A DNA stretch of 64,000 nucleotides from Sneathia vaginalis (GTDB lineage: Bacteria > Fusobacteriota > Fusobacteriia > Fusobacteriales > Leptotrichiaceae), in assembly GCF_000973085.1 (NCBI RefSeq), contig NZ_CP011280.1, positions 894,642 through 958,641 on the forward strand. Direction: 5' to 3'. Position numbers and translations under genes: made by a program. Of the stretch, positions 54,935 through 63,038 are shown piece after piece; the stretch's first letter is position 1, and every line of letters begins with the position of its first letter. The notes below the pieces were generated by a model, which saw nothing but the letters and a program-made list of their open reading frames with translations, searched no databases and had not been told where the DNA came from.

Positions 54935-56342
54935 TTTCTACCTCTCTACGTTTATTTAATTTTTCTGTATTTATCATAACTTGCTTTATACCTAAAGGAT
55001 ATATAAATAGTAGTACTACACCACATAAAATACAACCTACTCCTTGTGCTAATGTGTATATTGAATAAATACTATTGCTTACACTTACACTTTGTATTAC
55101 TTGACTTGAATTATATCCTATATATGATAATATGAATCCTGTCATACCTCCTGCTAATGCTTGACCTAACTTTCTAGCAAATGAATACACAGCATATACT
55201 GTACCATCTTCTCTACAACCTGTTCTAACTTCTTGATCATCTATTATGTCTGTTATAAAGGCCCAAACTATTACATTAAAGTATGATGTACCTAGTGCAC
55301 ATAGTACAAAGAACGCAAAGAATACCCATGCATTATTAAGTCTTAAAAGGTATAGGATTATGAATATACCTCCTGATATTAATAGACCTATTGATCCTGA
55401 TGTCTTTTTACCTATCTTTTTTACTATTTTACTTGCAATAGGTGAAACAGCAAATGTTAAAATTGCTCCTATCATACCTGAATACGCTAATACTTCTTTG
55501 TTTTTAAAATAATCAATATAAATATATGCTGATAAACCACTACCTAACATTGTTGTTAATAAATATATTAAAGATATTACCAAAAATACTTGTAATGATC
55601 TATTAACTTTTAAACTATTTCCTATCTTCTTTACTTCTTTTAAAAAACTCTTTTCTTCTTTATTATACTCACAAATTTTAACTTTTACTCTTTCTATAGA
55701 AAATTTATAGCAAAACATATAGAATATGAATGATAAAATTGAAAATGCTAAGGCTAAAATTGTAAATCTTTCTGGGACTATTACATTTTCTAATTTACCA
55801 TTTATATACTTTTCAACAAATATCACTTTAGGAACTATATATGAGATTAATAAAACTGATATACTTGCTCCTACGCTTCTATATACTGATAATGATGCTC
55901 TTTTTTCACAATCTATAGTTATGACTGAAGCCATTGATCCATACGGAATATTTATCGCTGTATAGCATATGCTTCCCCAAAAAATGTATGTAACAAATAT
56001 ATATGCTATTTTTATAGGCATTGAAAAATCTTTAACTACATATACAAATAGTAAAAATGACGATAAACTTACAAAAGGTGCAACCATTTTTATCCAAAAT
56101 CTAAATTTACCTTCTTTTCTTGGTTTGATTATGTCAACTAATCTCCCCATTCCTATATCAGTAAATGCATCAACTATTCTTGCTGTTAAAAATAGTAATC
56201 CTACTACTGCTCCTGATATACCTAATACCTTAGTATAGAATACCATTAAATACATCATTACAAATATAAATGACAAATCATTTGCTACGTCACCTGACAT
56301 GTATGCTAATTTATCTAACATACCAAATTTTCTATATTCCAT
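54924..56342 (-). CDS. GPH-family glycoside/hexuronide:cation symporter
   Basis: 472 residues with about 12 helices, MelB/UidB-like: GDVANDLSFIFVMMYLMVFYTKVLGISGAVVGLLFLTARIVDAFTDIGMGRLVDI, then NIPYGSMASVIT and the C-terminal helices with a YAVYSFARKLGQALAGGMTGFIL segment. It sits in the middle of a uronate operon and most likely imports glucuronides. It ends 3 bases after the SDR gene upstream begins translation downstream of it. Cation partner unknown. Confidence 0.9.
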   Translation of the reverse strand: MEYRKFGMLDKLAYMSGDVANDLSFIFVMMYLMVFYTKVLGISGAVVGLLFLTARIVDAFTDIGMGRLVDIIKPRKEGKFRFWIKMVAPFVSLSSFLLFVYVVKDFSMPIKIAYIFVTYIFWGSICYTAINIPYGSMASVITIDCEKRASLSVYRSVGASISVLLISYIVPKVIFVEKYINGKLENVIVPERFTILALAFSILSFIFYMFCYKFSIERVKVKICEYNKEEKSFLKEVKKIGNSLKVNRSLQVFLVISLIYLLTTMLGSGLSAYIYIDYFKNKEVLAYSGMIGAILTFAVSPIASKIVKKIGKKTSGSIGLLISGGIFIILYLLRLNNAWVFFAFFVLCALGTSYFNVIVWAFITDIIDDQEVRTGCREDGTVYAVYSFARKLGQALAGGMTGFILSYIGYNSSQVIQSVSVSNSIYSIYTLAQGVGCILCGVVLLFIYPLGIKQVMINTEKLNKRREVENAK

Positions 56343-56345
56343 ATA

Positions 56346-57155
56346 TTATACCCCCGAATATGCACTGAATCCGCCGTCAATAGGTATTATTACTCCTGTA
56401 ATAAAACTTGCTTTTTCATTATCTACTAAAAATTCTAATGCTCCTAGCATTTCTTCTGGTTCTCCAAATCTTTCCATTGGTGTGTTTCTTAATATCTTAC
56501 CTGTTCTTTGTGTTGGTGTTCCATCATCATTGAATAATAACTTCTTATTTTGATTAGTTACTAAAAATCCTGGTGCTATTGCATTACATCTTACACCTAC
56601 TTTTGCTAAATGTACTGCTAACCATTGTGTAAAGTTATTTACACTAGCTTTAGCCCCTGAATATGCAACTATCTTTGTTAAAGGTGTGTATGAGTTCATA
56701 CTTGATATATTTATTATGCTACATCCTTTTTCCATATCTTTTGCAATTACTTGTGTTGGTAATATTGTTCCTAAAATATTTAAATCAAAAACAAAACTTA
56801 TACCTTTAGGATCTAAGTCAAAAAAGCTTGTACCCTTGTTTTCTTTATCGTAGAATTCTTGGTCTGCTGTTGCTTTTGGATTATTTCCTCCAGCACCATT
56901 TATTAATACATCTACCTTACCCAAATCCTTTTTTATATCTTCATAAACTTCTTCAATATTTTTTTTATCTAAAACATTACACTTATATGCCTTAGTCTTT
57001 AGACCTTCTTTTGCAAATTTTTCTTCATATTCTTTTGCTTTTTCATAATTTAAATCTAGCATCGCTACCTTTGCACCTAACTTTGCAAAATGTTTTGCTA
57101 TCATTGAACAAATTACACCTGCTGCTCCAGTTACAACTACTACTTTATTTTTCAT
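56346..57155 (-). CDS. uxuB: Fructuronate reductase, SDR type
   Basis: 269 residues of short-chain dehydrogenase: nucleotide motif VVTGAAGVICSMIAKHFAK, NGAGGNNP, and the catalytic Ser and Tyr-x3-Lys in NISSMNSYTPLTKIVAYSGAK. D-fructuronate to D-mannonate reduction in Gram-positive and fusobacterial uronate pathways is carried out by SDR enzymes of this type rather than the E. coli long-chain UxuB. Position between uxuA and the transporter supports it. Confidence 0.88.
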   Translation of the reverse strand: MKNKVVVVTGAAGVICSMIAKHFAKLGAKVAMLDLNYEKAKEYEEKFAKEGLKTKAYKCNVLDKKNIEEVYEDIKKDLGKVDVLINGAGGNNPKATADQEFYDKENKGTSFFDLDPKGISFVFDLNILGTILPTQVIAKDMEKGCSIINISSMNSYTPLTKIVAYSGAKASVNNFTQWLAVHLAKVGVRCNAIAPGFLVTNQNKKLLFNDDGTPTQRTGKILRNTPMERFGEPEEMLGALEFLVDNEKASFITGVIIPIDGGFSAYSGV

Positions 57156-58200
57156 TTTTACCCCCTTTTAATTTTTCACACATTTCCCATAATCCGTTTA
57201 TATATGCTACTCCTAATGCTCTGTCATATAGACCATAACCTGGTTTACCTGTTTCTCCCCATATCATTCTTCCATGATCTGGTCTAAAGTAACCTTTGTA
57301 GCCTAGATTATAGTATGTCTTAACTATTTCAGAAAAATCTAAACTACCTTCTTTTGTGATATGACCTGATTCTTCAAAGCTTCCATCTTCTAGTATCTTT
57401 ATATTTCTTAAATGTGCAAAATGTATTCTTCCTTCACTACCAAATTCTTTAACCATAGCTATATAATCATTTCTAGGATCACATCCTAAACTTCCAGCAC
57501 ACATTGTTAAACCATGGTGTTTATCAGGATATATATCTAAAAATCTTCTTAAATTATCTCTACAAGTTATTATTCTTGGTATACCAAATATTGAATATGG
57601 TGGATCATCTGGATGTATTGCCATATATACATCATTTTCTATAGCCACTGGTATTATTTCTTTTAAGAAGTATTCTAGATTCTTCCATAATCCTTCTTCT
57701 CCTAATTCTTTATACTCATTAATTAACTTTGCCATTTCTTCAACACTATATGATGAATCCCATCCAGGAAGTGCTAATTTTGTAGGGTCAAGTTTTTTTA
57801 TTTGATCCTTATAGAATACTAAACATGTTGATCCATCTTCTCTTTTATGATCTAATTCACTTCTTGTCCAGTCAAATACAGGCATGAAGTTGTAGCATAT
57901 AACCTTTACTCCAGCTTTTGCACATCTTCTAATATTTTCCTTATAGTTTTCTATATATCTTTTGTAATCTCTTTTACCTAATTTAATATCTTCATGTACT
58001 GGTATACTTTCTACTACATGGAAGTTAAGTCCTACCTTATTAGCCTTTTCTTTTAACTCTAATATATCTTCCATAGGCCAAACTTCTCCTACTTTTACGC
58101 TGTATACAGCTGTTACTACTGTATCCACATTCGGTATATGTCTAATATATTCAACTGGTATATTATCCTCTGTACCGTACCATCTAAATCCTATTTTCAT
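57145..58200 (-). CDS. uxuA: D-mannonate dehydratase
   Basis: 351 residues; ATG 58200 has a GGGG box 8 bases upstream, and a longer frame exists. It dehydrates D-mannonate to KDG using Fe/Mn. The typical start is MKIGFRWYGTEDNIPVEYIRHIPNVDTVVTAVYSV, with metal-binding residues in AIHPDDPPYSIFG, CAGSLGC, FAHLRN, and PDHGRMIWGE. It overlaps uxuB and lies a base before uxaC ends. Confidence 0.95.
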   Translation of the reverse strand: MKIGFRWYGTEDNIPVEYIRHIPNVDTVVTAVYSVKVGEVWPMEDILELKEKANKVGLNFHVVESIPVHEDIKLGKRDYKRYIENYKENIRRCAKAGVKVICYNFMPVFDWTRSELDHKREDGSTCLVFYKDQIKKLDPTKLALPGWDSSYSVEEMAKLINEYKELGEEGLWKNLEYFLKEIIPVAIENDVYMAIHPDDPPYSIFGIPRIITCRDNLRRFLDIYPDKHHGLTMCAGSLGCDPRNDYIAMVKEFGSEGRIHFAHLRNIKILEDGSFEESGHITKEGSLDFSEIVKTYYNLGYKGYFRPDHGRMIWGETGKPGYGLYDRALGVAYINGLWEMCEKLKGGKNEK

Positions 58201-58201
58201 T

Positions 58202-59590
58202 CTATCTACCCCTTTTTTCAAAATATCTTTTTGCGTTATAGTAACAAATGTTTTGTATTAGTTCTTTTAACATATCCATATCTTTTGGTATTTCGTTTCT
58301 TTCAACTAAATCAGCAATAAAGTCACATAAAATTCTTCTAAAGTAATCATGTCTTGTATATGATAAGAAACTTCTTGAATCTGTTAACATACCTACAAAT
58401 TTTGAGAATAAACCATTATTTGCTAAGCATTTCATTTGTTTTAACATACCTTCTTTAGTATCATTAAACCACCATGCAGCACCAAATTGCATATTTCCAT
58501 TGTTTGGTTGGAAATTTGCTATGGTGCTTGCTATCAAATCATTATACATAGGGTTTAAGTTATATATTATCATTTTAGGTAAACTGTCATTTTCTACCAT
58601 TTCATTTAATAAGCCATTTAACTTGTATGCTAAATTTGTATCATCAGTAATTGAATCAAATCCTGAATCATAGCCTAACTTTTCAAAGTACTTCTTGTTA
58701 TTATCTCTTATAGCACCAAAATGTATTTGCATAGTCCAGTCATATTTTTTGTATTCTTTGCTTAAATCTACTAAGAGTCTTGTCAAATATTTATTTACTT
58801 CTTTTTCACTTAATCCCTCTTTATTTAAAGCTTTCTTGAAAATTTCTTTTACTTCTTCTAAACTAGCCTTTTCAAATGGCATATATGTTAGTCCATGATC
58901 ACAAACACAAGTACCATTTTCATCAAAATATTTTATTCTTTCACTTAATGCTCTAACTAAGTCCTCATATTCCTTTATTTCATAACCTACAACAGAAGGA
59001 ATTTGGTTAATAAAGTTATAGAACTTAGGTTTACCTATACTTAATGCTTCATCGGGTCTAAATCCTGGTAGCACATTAGTTTTAAAGTTACTTTCACGTA
59101 TTAATTTATGATATTTTAAGTCTGATATTGGGCTATCAGTTGTACATAAAGTATTTACATTAGATATTTCTATCAACTTTCTCGGACTATACTTTATATT
59201 ATTAACAGCATCCCAAATAACGTTTGCATTTTTACTTGTTAATATTTCATCTATATTGAAATATCTTTTTAATTCTAGTGCATTCCAATGATAAAGTGGA
59301 TTTAATATGCACTTATCAAGTGTACTAGCCCATGCATAAAATTTTTCATAATCTGTCTTATCACCTGTAATATATTCTTCACGAATTCCATTTGCCCTCA
59401 TAGCACGCCATTTATAGTGATCGCCATTTAGCCAAATTTCAGAAATATTAGAAAATTCCTTATCTTCATATATTTCTTTAGGGTCTAAATGACAATGGTA
59501 GTCATAAATAGGTACATCTTTCGCATATTCAGTGTATAGCTTATTAGCTAATTTACTATTAAGCATGAATTTTTCCATATCTAATTTCAT
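58202..59590 (-). CDS. uxaC: Glucuronate isomerase
   Basis: 462 residues. It isomerises D-glucuronate to D-fructuronate. Recognised by the metal-dependent hydrolase-type start YDYHCHLDPKEI, then WNALELKRYF, TTDSPISDLKYH, WTMQIHFGAIRDNNKKYF, and LTDSRSFLSYTRHDYFRRILCDFI. First gene of the operon, with GGAGG before the ATG and a nearby consensus promoter. Confidence 0.95.
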   Translation of the reverse strand: MKLDMEKFMLNSKLANKLYTEYAKDVPIYDYHCHLDPKEIYEDKEFSNISEIWLNGDHYKWRAMRANGIREEYITGDKTDYEKFYAWASTLDKCILNPLYHWNALELKRYFNIDEILTSKNANVIWDAVNNIKYSPRKLIEISNVNTLCTTDSPISDLKYHKLIRESNFKTNVLPGFRPDEALSIGKPKFYNFINQIPSVVGYEIKEYEDLVRALSERIKYFDENGTCVCDHGLTYMPFEKASLEEVKEIFKKALNKEGLSEKEVNKYLTRLLVDLSKEYKKYDWTMQIHFGAIRDNNKKYFEKLGYDSGFDSITDDTNLAYKLNGLLNEMVENDSLPKMIIYNLNPMYNDLIASTIANFQPNNGNMQFGAAWWFNDTKEGMLKQMKCLANNGLFSKFVGMLTDSRSFLSYTRHDYFRRILCDFIADLVERNEIPKDMDMLKELIQNICYYNAKRYFEKRGR

Positions 59591-59628
59591 TTTTGCCTCC
59601 TTTTGTCCTCGTTGTCATCTTCTATTAC

Positions 59629-59656
59629 ATTGTAACTCGATTTAGAATTTTGTCAA
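59629..59656 (-). promoter_or_regulatory. uxaC operon promoter with palindrome at -10
   Basis: On the minus strand TTGACA (59651-59656), 16 bp, TACAAT (59629-59634). A palindrome TTACA-T-TGTAA (59625-59635) covers the -10 and is a candidate operator for the LacI-type regulator upstream. Seventeen consecutive A (59658-59674), the T-tract of the previous gene's terminator, start two bases upstream of the -35. Confidence 0.7.
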
Positions 59657-59657
59657 T

Positions 59658-59694
59658 AAAAAAAAAAAAAAAAATAGCCATTTTTTTTATGACT
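59658..59694 (-). terminator. Terminator of the second lacI gene
   Basis: On the minus strand AAATAGTCAT, A-rich loop and ATGGCTATTT, followed by about 17 T. The long T-run makes a strong terminator, directly abutting the uxaC promoter. Confidence 0.85.
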
Positions 59695-59696
59695 AT

Positions 59697-60680
59697 TTAT
59701 ATTGTAGACTCTCTTTCAATAATTTCTGCTGGTATAACCATACTTTTAGGTTTATCCTTATTTTCTATAAGTTCAACTATCTTATCTACTAAATTTTTAG
59801 CTATACTTTCGAAATTTTGTTTAATTGAACTCATGCTTGGATATGTTTCGTTACATATAAAGGTATTACCGAAGGTTATAAACTTAAAATTCATTGGACA
59901 AGGAATTTTTAATTTATTAATCGCTCTTACAGCACCTAAACCTAAAACATCACTACCTATTAATACTCCATCATACAAACTATCTTTTAGATACTTTTTA
60001 GTTATTAAAGCTTCAACATCAAAACTAGTTCTGTAATTATAGTGTATATTCTCATCATTTATCATGTATCCAACACTTTTTAGAGCATCAGCATAACCTC
60101 TAACCTTTTCTTTATTAGTTGTTGTATCTGGATCATCTAGTATTACCGCTATATCCTTACAGCCTTTTTTAATAAGTGCCATTGTTGCAATATATCCACT
60201 TTCATACTGATCTGTTCCAACACATACATACTTTTCACTAATACCTGACATCACAACTGGAAGTTTATCTCTAACAGTCTCTTCTATATCTTCCATTTTT
60301 TTAGGATTTAAAAAGATTATACCTTCATAAAACCCTTTATCTATTTTACCTAAATTATTTCTTTTAACCTTATCTAAGCTTTCATGTACTATAATAGTAT
60401 AGTCTTTCATTTTCGCAAAGGTTAATATATGATGTAGTATAATATAGTTCTTACTCAATTCATTACTTTTTGTATTTGTTATTACACCTATTTGTCTTGT
60501 TCTACTACTAGCAAGTCTTTTAGCGTTATAGTTCACACTAAAGTTTTGTTCTAATAAGATCTTTTTAACTTTTTCTTTTGTTTCTTCCTTTACATTATCT
60601 TCATTATTAATAACTCTAGAAACTGTTTTAAACGACACACCTGCCAATTTTGCAATATCTTTAATCGTTAATTTCTTCAT
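59697..60680 (-). CDS. LacI-family regulator of the glucuronide operon
   Basis: 327 residues. N-terminal HTH IKDIAKLAGVSFKTVSRVINNEDNVKEETKEKVKKIL, hinge YNAKRLASSRTRQIGVIT, and an effector domain (GIIFLNPKKM, VVMSGI, IAVILDDPDT, GSDVLGLGAVRAI). It lies directly upstream of uxaC on the same strand but is separated from it by a terminator, so it is likely transcribed alone. Its effector may be glucuronate-related. A putative terminator lies in its own 5' region. Confidence 0.85.
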   Translation of the reverse strand: MKKLTIKDIAKLAGVSFKTVSRVINNEDNVKEETKEKVKKILLEQNFSVNYNAKRLASSRTRQIGVITNTKSNELSKNYIILHHILTFAKMKDYTIIVHESLDKVKRNNLGKIDKGFYEGIIFLNPKKMEDIEETVRDKLPVVMSGISEKYVCVGTDQYESGYIATMALIKKGCKDIAVILDDPDTTTNKEKVRGYADALKSVGYMINDENIHYNYRTSFDVEALITKKYLKDSLYDGVLIGSDVLGLGAVRAINKLKIPCPMNFKFITFGNTFICNETYPSMSSIKQNFESIAKNLVDKIVELIENKDKPKSMVIPAEIIERESTI

Positions 60681-60743
60681 AATACCTCTTCAACAATTCA
60701 TTTTAATTCTAGCTCTATTCTACAACATTTTTTTATAAAACAA

Positions 60744-60866
60744 AAGAAAAAAAGTTGTCATACAACAACTTCATTTTTCTTATATAAGCATAAATCACAC
60801 ACTTATAGCTATTCTTTTAGCTATTGACCCTAAAAGTGTAAAATCAATGTATTTCCCCAAATACAT
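60744..60866 (-). ncRNA. Candidate small RNA or attenuated leader upstream of lacI
   Basis: From a perfect promoter (TTGACA, 17 bp, TATAAT at 60871-60899) a ~120-nt minus-strand transcript would begin with a perfect hairpin ATGTATTT-GGGG-AAATACAT (60847-60866), continue through a stem ACACTT/AAGTGT (60799-60839) enclosing repeated TAGCT arms, and end in the hairpin AAGTTG/CAACTT with TTTTTTTC (60744-60771). No ORF of note is inside. It is either an independent small RNA or a regulated leader of the lacI gene 60 bases further on. Confidence 0.5.
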
Positions 60867-60870
60867 ATGC

Positions 60871-60899
60871 ATTATACCTTTAATCTTATATAATGTCAA
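60871..60899 (-). promoter_or_regulatory. Perfect-consensus promoter of the candidate small RNA
   Basis: On the minus strand TTGACA (60894-60899), 17 bp, TATAAT (60871-60876), a full sigma70 consensus. The region 60900-61174 upstream shows only AT-rich sequence with no gene or clear structure. Confidence 0.75.
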
Positions 60900-61174
60900 A
60901 CTAGACTTTTTCCTTCATTTTTTTCCAGTATTTAAAGATGTAATTAGTGTAATTTAATAAGTCTTAATTTTTTGTATTTTGAAAAAATTGAAAAAATATT
61001 TTTTTGAGTGATTATCTTAATATTATAAATTTTTTATTATTTTTTTCACAACATATCTGCCATTTATAAATATATTTTCTATCATTTGTTAAGTTATTAT
61101 CCACCAAACTTCTTTTGATTTTGTGCATTTTTTTCATAGTTTTTACTTGTATTTTTCATTTTAATCTTTTTTTA

Positions 61175-61203
61175 TTGATTAAAGTACCTGAATATAGTAT
61201 AAT
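61175..61203 (+). promoter_or_regulatory. gpmA promoter
   Basis: TTGATT (61175-61180), 17 bp, TATAAT (61198-61203), about 35 bases before the start codon. Confidence 0.75.
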
Positions 61204-61238
61204 GTATTCAAAGAAAGTTGAAAGGAGATACATACTAT

Positions 61239-61928
61239 ATGAAGTTAGTATTAATACGTCACGGACAAAGTGCTTGGAATTTAGAAAATAAGTTCACTGG
61301 ATGGACAGATGTAGATTTAACTGAAAAAGGTGTTGAAGAAGCTAAAAATGGTGGAAAAACACTTAAAGATTTAGGATTAGAATTTGATGTAGCATTCACA
61401 TCTTACCAAAAAAGAGCAATCAAGACTTTAAACTACGTACTAGAAGGAATAGACCAACTATATCTTCCTGTATATAAATCATGGAGATTAAATGAACGTC
61501 ACTACGGTGCATTACAAGGTCTAAATAAAGCTGAAACTGCTAAAAAATATGGTGATGAACAAGTTCACATCTGGAGAAGAAGCTTCGATGTTGCTCCACC
61601 TAAGGTTGAAGTAACTGATAAAGAAAGATATCCTAAATTCGACAGAAGATACAAAGATTTAACAGATGAAGAATGTCCAAGAGGAGAAAGCTTAAAAGAT
61701 ACAATTGCAAGAGTATTACCATACTGGAACGATGTTATTTCAAAAGAAATAAAAGATGGTAAAAATGTAATTATTGCTGCTCACGGTAATAGTTTAAGAG
61801 CATTAATTAAATATCTTTTAAATATTTCTGATAAGGATATACTAGATTTAAATTTAACAACTGGTAAGCCTTTAATTTTTGACATAGATAAAGATTTAAA
61901 TATTCTTTCAAAACCTGAAAGTTTTTAA
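61239..61928 (+). CDS. gpmA: 2,3-bisphosphoglycerate-dependent phosphoglycerate mutase
   Basis: 229 residues from ATG 61239; GAAAGGAG lies about 11 bases upstream, and a TTG inside it opens a longer frame. It interconverts 3- and 2-phosphoglycerate. The phosphohistidine motif is [20 protein letters not shown], then [17 protein letters not shown] and the C-terminal [14 protein letters not shown]. Normal length. Confidence 0.97.
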   Translation: MKLVLIRHGQSAWNLENKFTGWTDVDLTEKGVEEAKNGGKTLKDLGLEFDVAFTSYQKRAIKTLNYVLEGIDQLYLPVYKSWRLNERHYGALQGLNKAETAKKYGDEQVHIWRRSFDVAPPKVEVTDKERYPKFDRRYKDLTDEECPRGESLKDTIARVLPYWNDVISKEIKDGKNVIIAAHGNSLRALIKYLLNISDKDILDLNLTTGKPLIFDIDKDLNILSKPESF

Positions 61929-61933
61929 TAAAT

Positions 61934-61960
61934 AGCTAGGTTATGCCTAGCTTTTTTTTT
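61934..61960 (+). terminator. Terminator after gpmA
   Basis: AGCTAGG-TTATG-CCTAGCT, a perfect 7-bp stem, followed by nine T, a few bases after the gpmA stop. Confidence 0.9.
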
Positions 61961-61970
61961 GTTTTTAATA

Positions 61971-61999
61971 TTGAAAATTTTGCCAAAAAGTGCTATTAT
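61971..61999 (+). promoter_or_regulatory. pfkA promoter
   Basis: TTGAAA (61971-61976), 17 bp, TATTAT (61994-61999), immediately after the gpmA terminator. Confidence 0.7.
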
Positions 62000-62036
62000 T
62001 TACTTAACTAAAAAATGTAATCAGAAGGAGTAAATT

Positions 62037-63008
62037 ATGAAAAAAATAGCTATTCTAACTAGTGGCGGTGATGCACAAGGTATGAACACTGCAATTCGTG
62101 CCGTTGCAAAAACAGCAATGTTTAAAGGTTGGGAAGTTTATGGTATCAGAAGAGGTTACAAAGGTATGCTTGAAGATGACATATACAAAATGACACCACT
62201 AGACGTTTCAAATATTGCAGATAAAGGTGGAACAATATTAAAGACAGCTAGATTGCCTGAATTTAAAGATCCTAAAGTAAGAGCATTAGCTGCAGAAAAT
62301 TTAAAGAAAAGAGGTATTGACTCTCTTGTTACAATAGGTGGTGACGGTTCATATCATGGTGCATACTATTTAAATATTGAACATGGTATACAAACTGTTG
62401 GATTACCTGGTACAATAGACAATGATATTGCAGGTACTGATTTCACTATTGGTTTTTACACTGCATTAAACATTGTAATTGACGCTATATCAAAATTACG
62501 TGATACTGCTCAATCTCATGACAGAACTATCCTTGTAGAAGTTATGGGAAGAAATTGTGGAGATATTGCTTTAAATGCTTGTATCGCTGGTGGTGCAAAC
62601 GGTGTTATTATCCCTGAAATGCCATATAAAATAGAAGCTATTGAAGAAATAATAAGAAAAAGAAGAGAAGAAGGAAAGAATTTTGATGTTATAGTTGTTT
62701 CTGAAGGTGTAAAAGAAGGCACTCAAGAAATTGCAAGACAATTAAAAGAAAGAAATCCTAAATTAGATGTAAAAGTTACAACTCTAGGACATATACAAAG
62801 AGGTGGATCTCCTACAGCATTTGATAGATTACTTGCAACTAGATTAGGTGTAGCTGCAGTTAATTTAATAGAAAAAAATGAAGCAGATGGAGTTATGCTT
62901 GGAATAGAAAAGACTTTAGTTGTTACACACAAATTACAATATGCTTGGGAAAACTATGAAAAGAAAGATCAAAAATTCTATGAAATTGCAATGATGTTAT
63001 CAATCTAA
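62037..63008 (+). CDS. pfkA: ATP-dependent 6-phosphofructokinase
   Basis: 323 residues, the normal bacterial length. The nucleotide loop is SGGDAQGMNTAIRAV (usually GGDAPGMN), the ATP-type Gly is in TIGGDGSYHGA, and catalytic Asp is in PGTIDNDI. MGRNCGDIAL and HIQRGGSPTAFDR bind substrate and effector. It commits fructose-6-phosphate to glycolysis. A pyruvate kinase gene follows 30 bases later, a common pairing. Confidence 0.96.
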   Translation: MKKIAILTSGGDAQGMNTAIRAVAKTAMFKGWEVYGIRRGYKGMLEDDIYKMTPLDVSNIADKGGTILKTARLPEFKDPKVRALAAENLKKRGIDSLVTIGGDGSYHGAYYLNIEHGIQTVGLPGTIDNDIAGTDFTIGFYTALNIVIDAISKLRDTAQSHDRTILVEVMGRNCGDIALNACIAGGANGVIIPEMPYKIEAIEEIIRKRREEGKNFDVIVVSEGVKEGTQEIARQLKERNPKLDVKVTTLGHIQRGGSPTAFDRLLATRLGVAAVNLIEKNEADGVMLGIEKTLVVTHKLQYAWENYEKKDQKFYEIAMMLSI

Positions 63009-63038
63009 TATAATATATAATATAACTTAGGAGGAAAT

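Noticed and set aside
60900-61174. AT-rich gap upstream of gpmA as a replication origin or gene
   Set aside because: No DnaA-box cluster, iterons or ORF seen; it appears to be ordinary AT-rich intergenic DNA.
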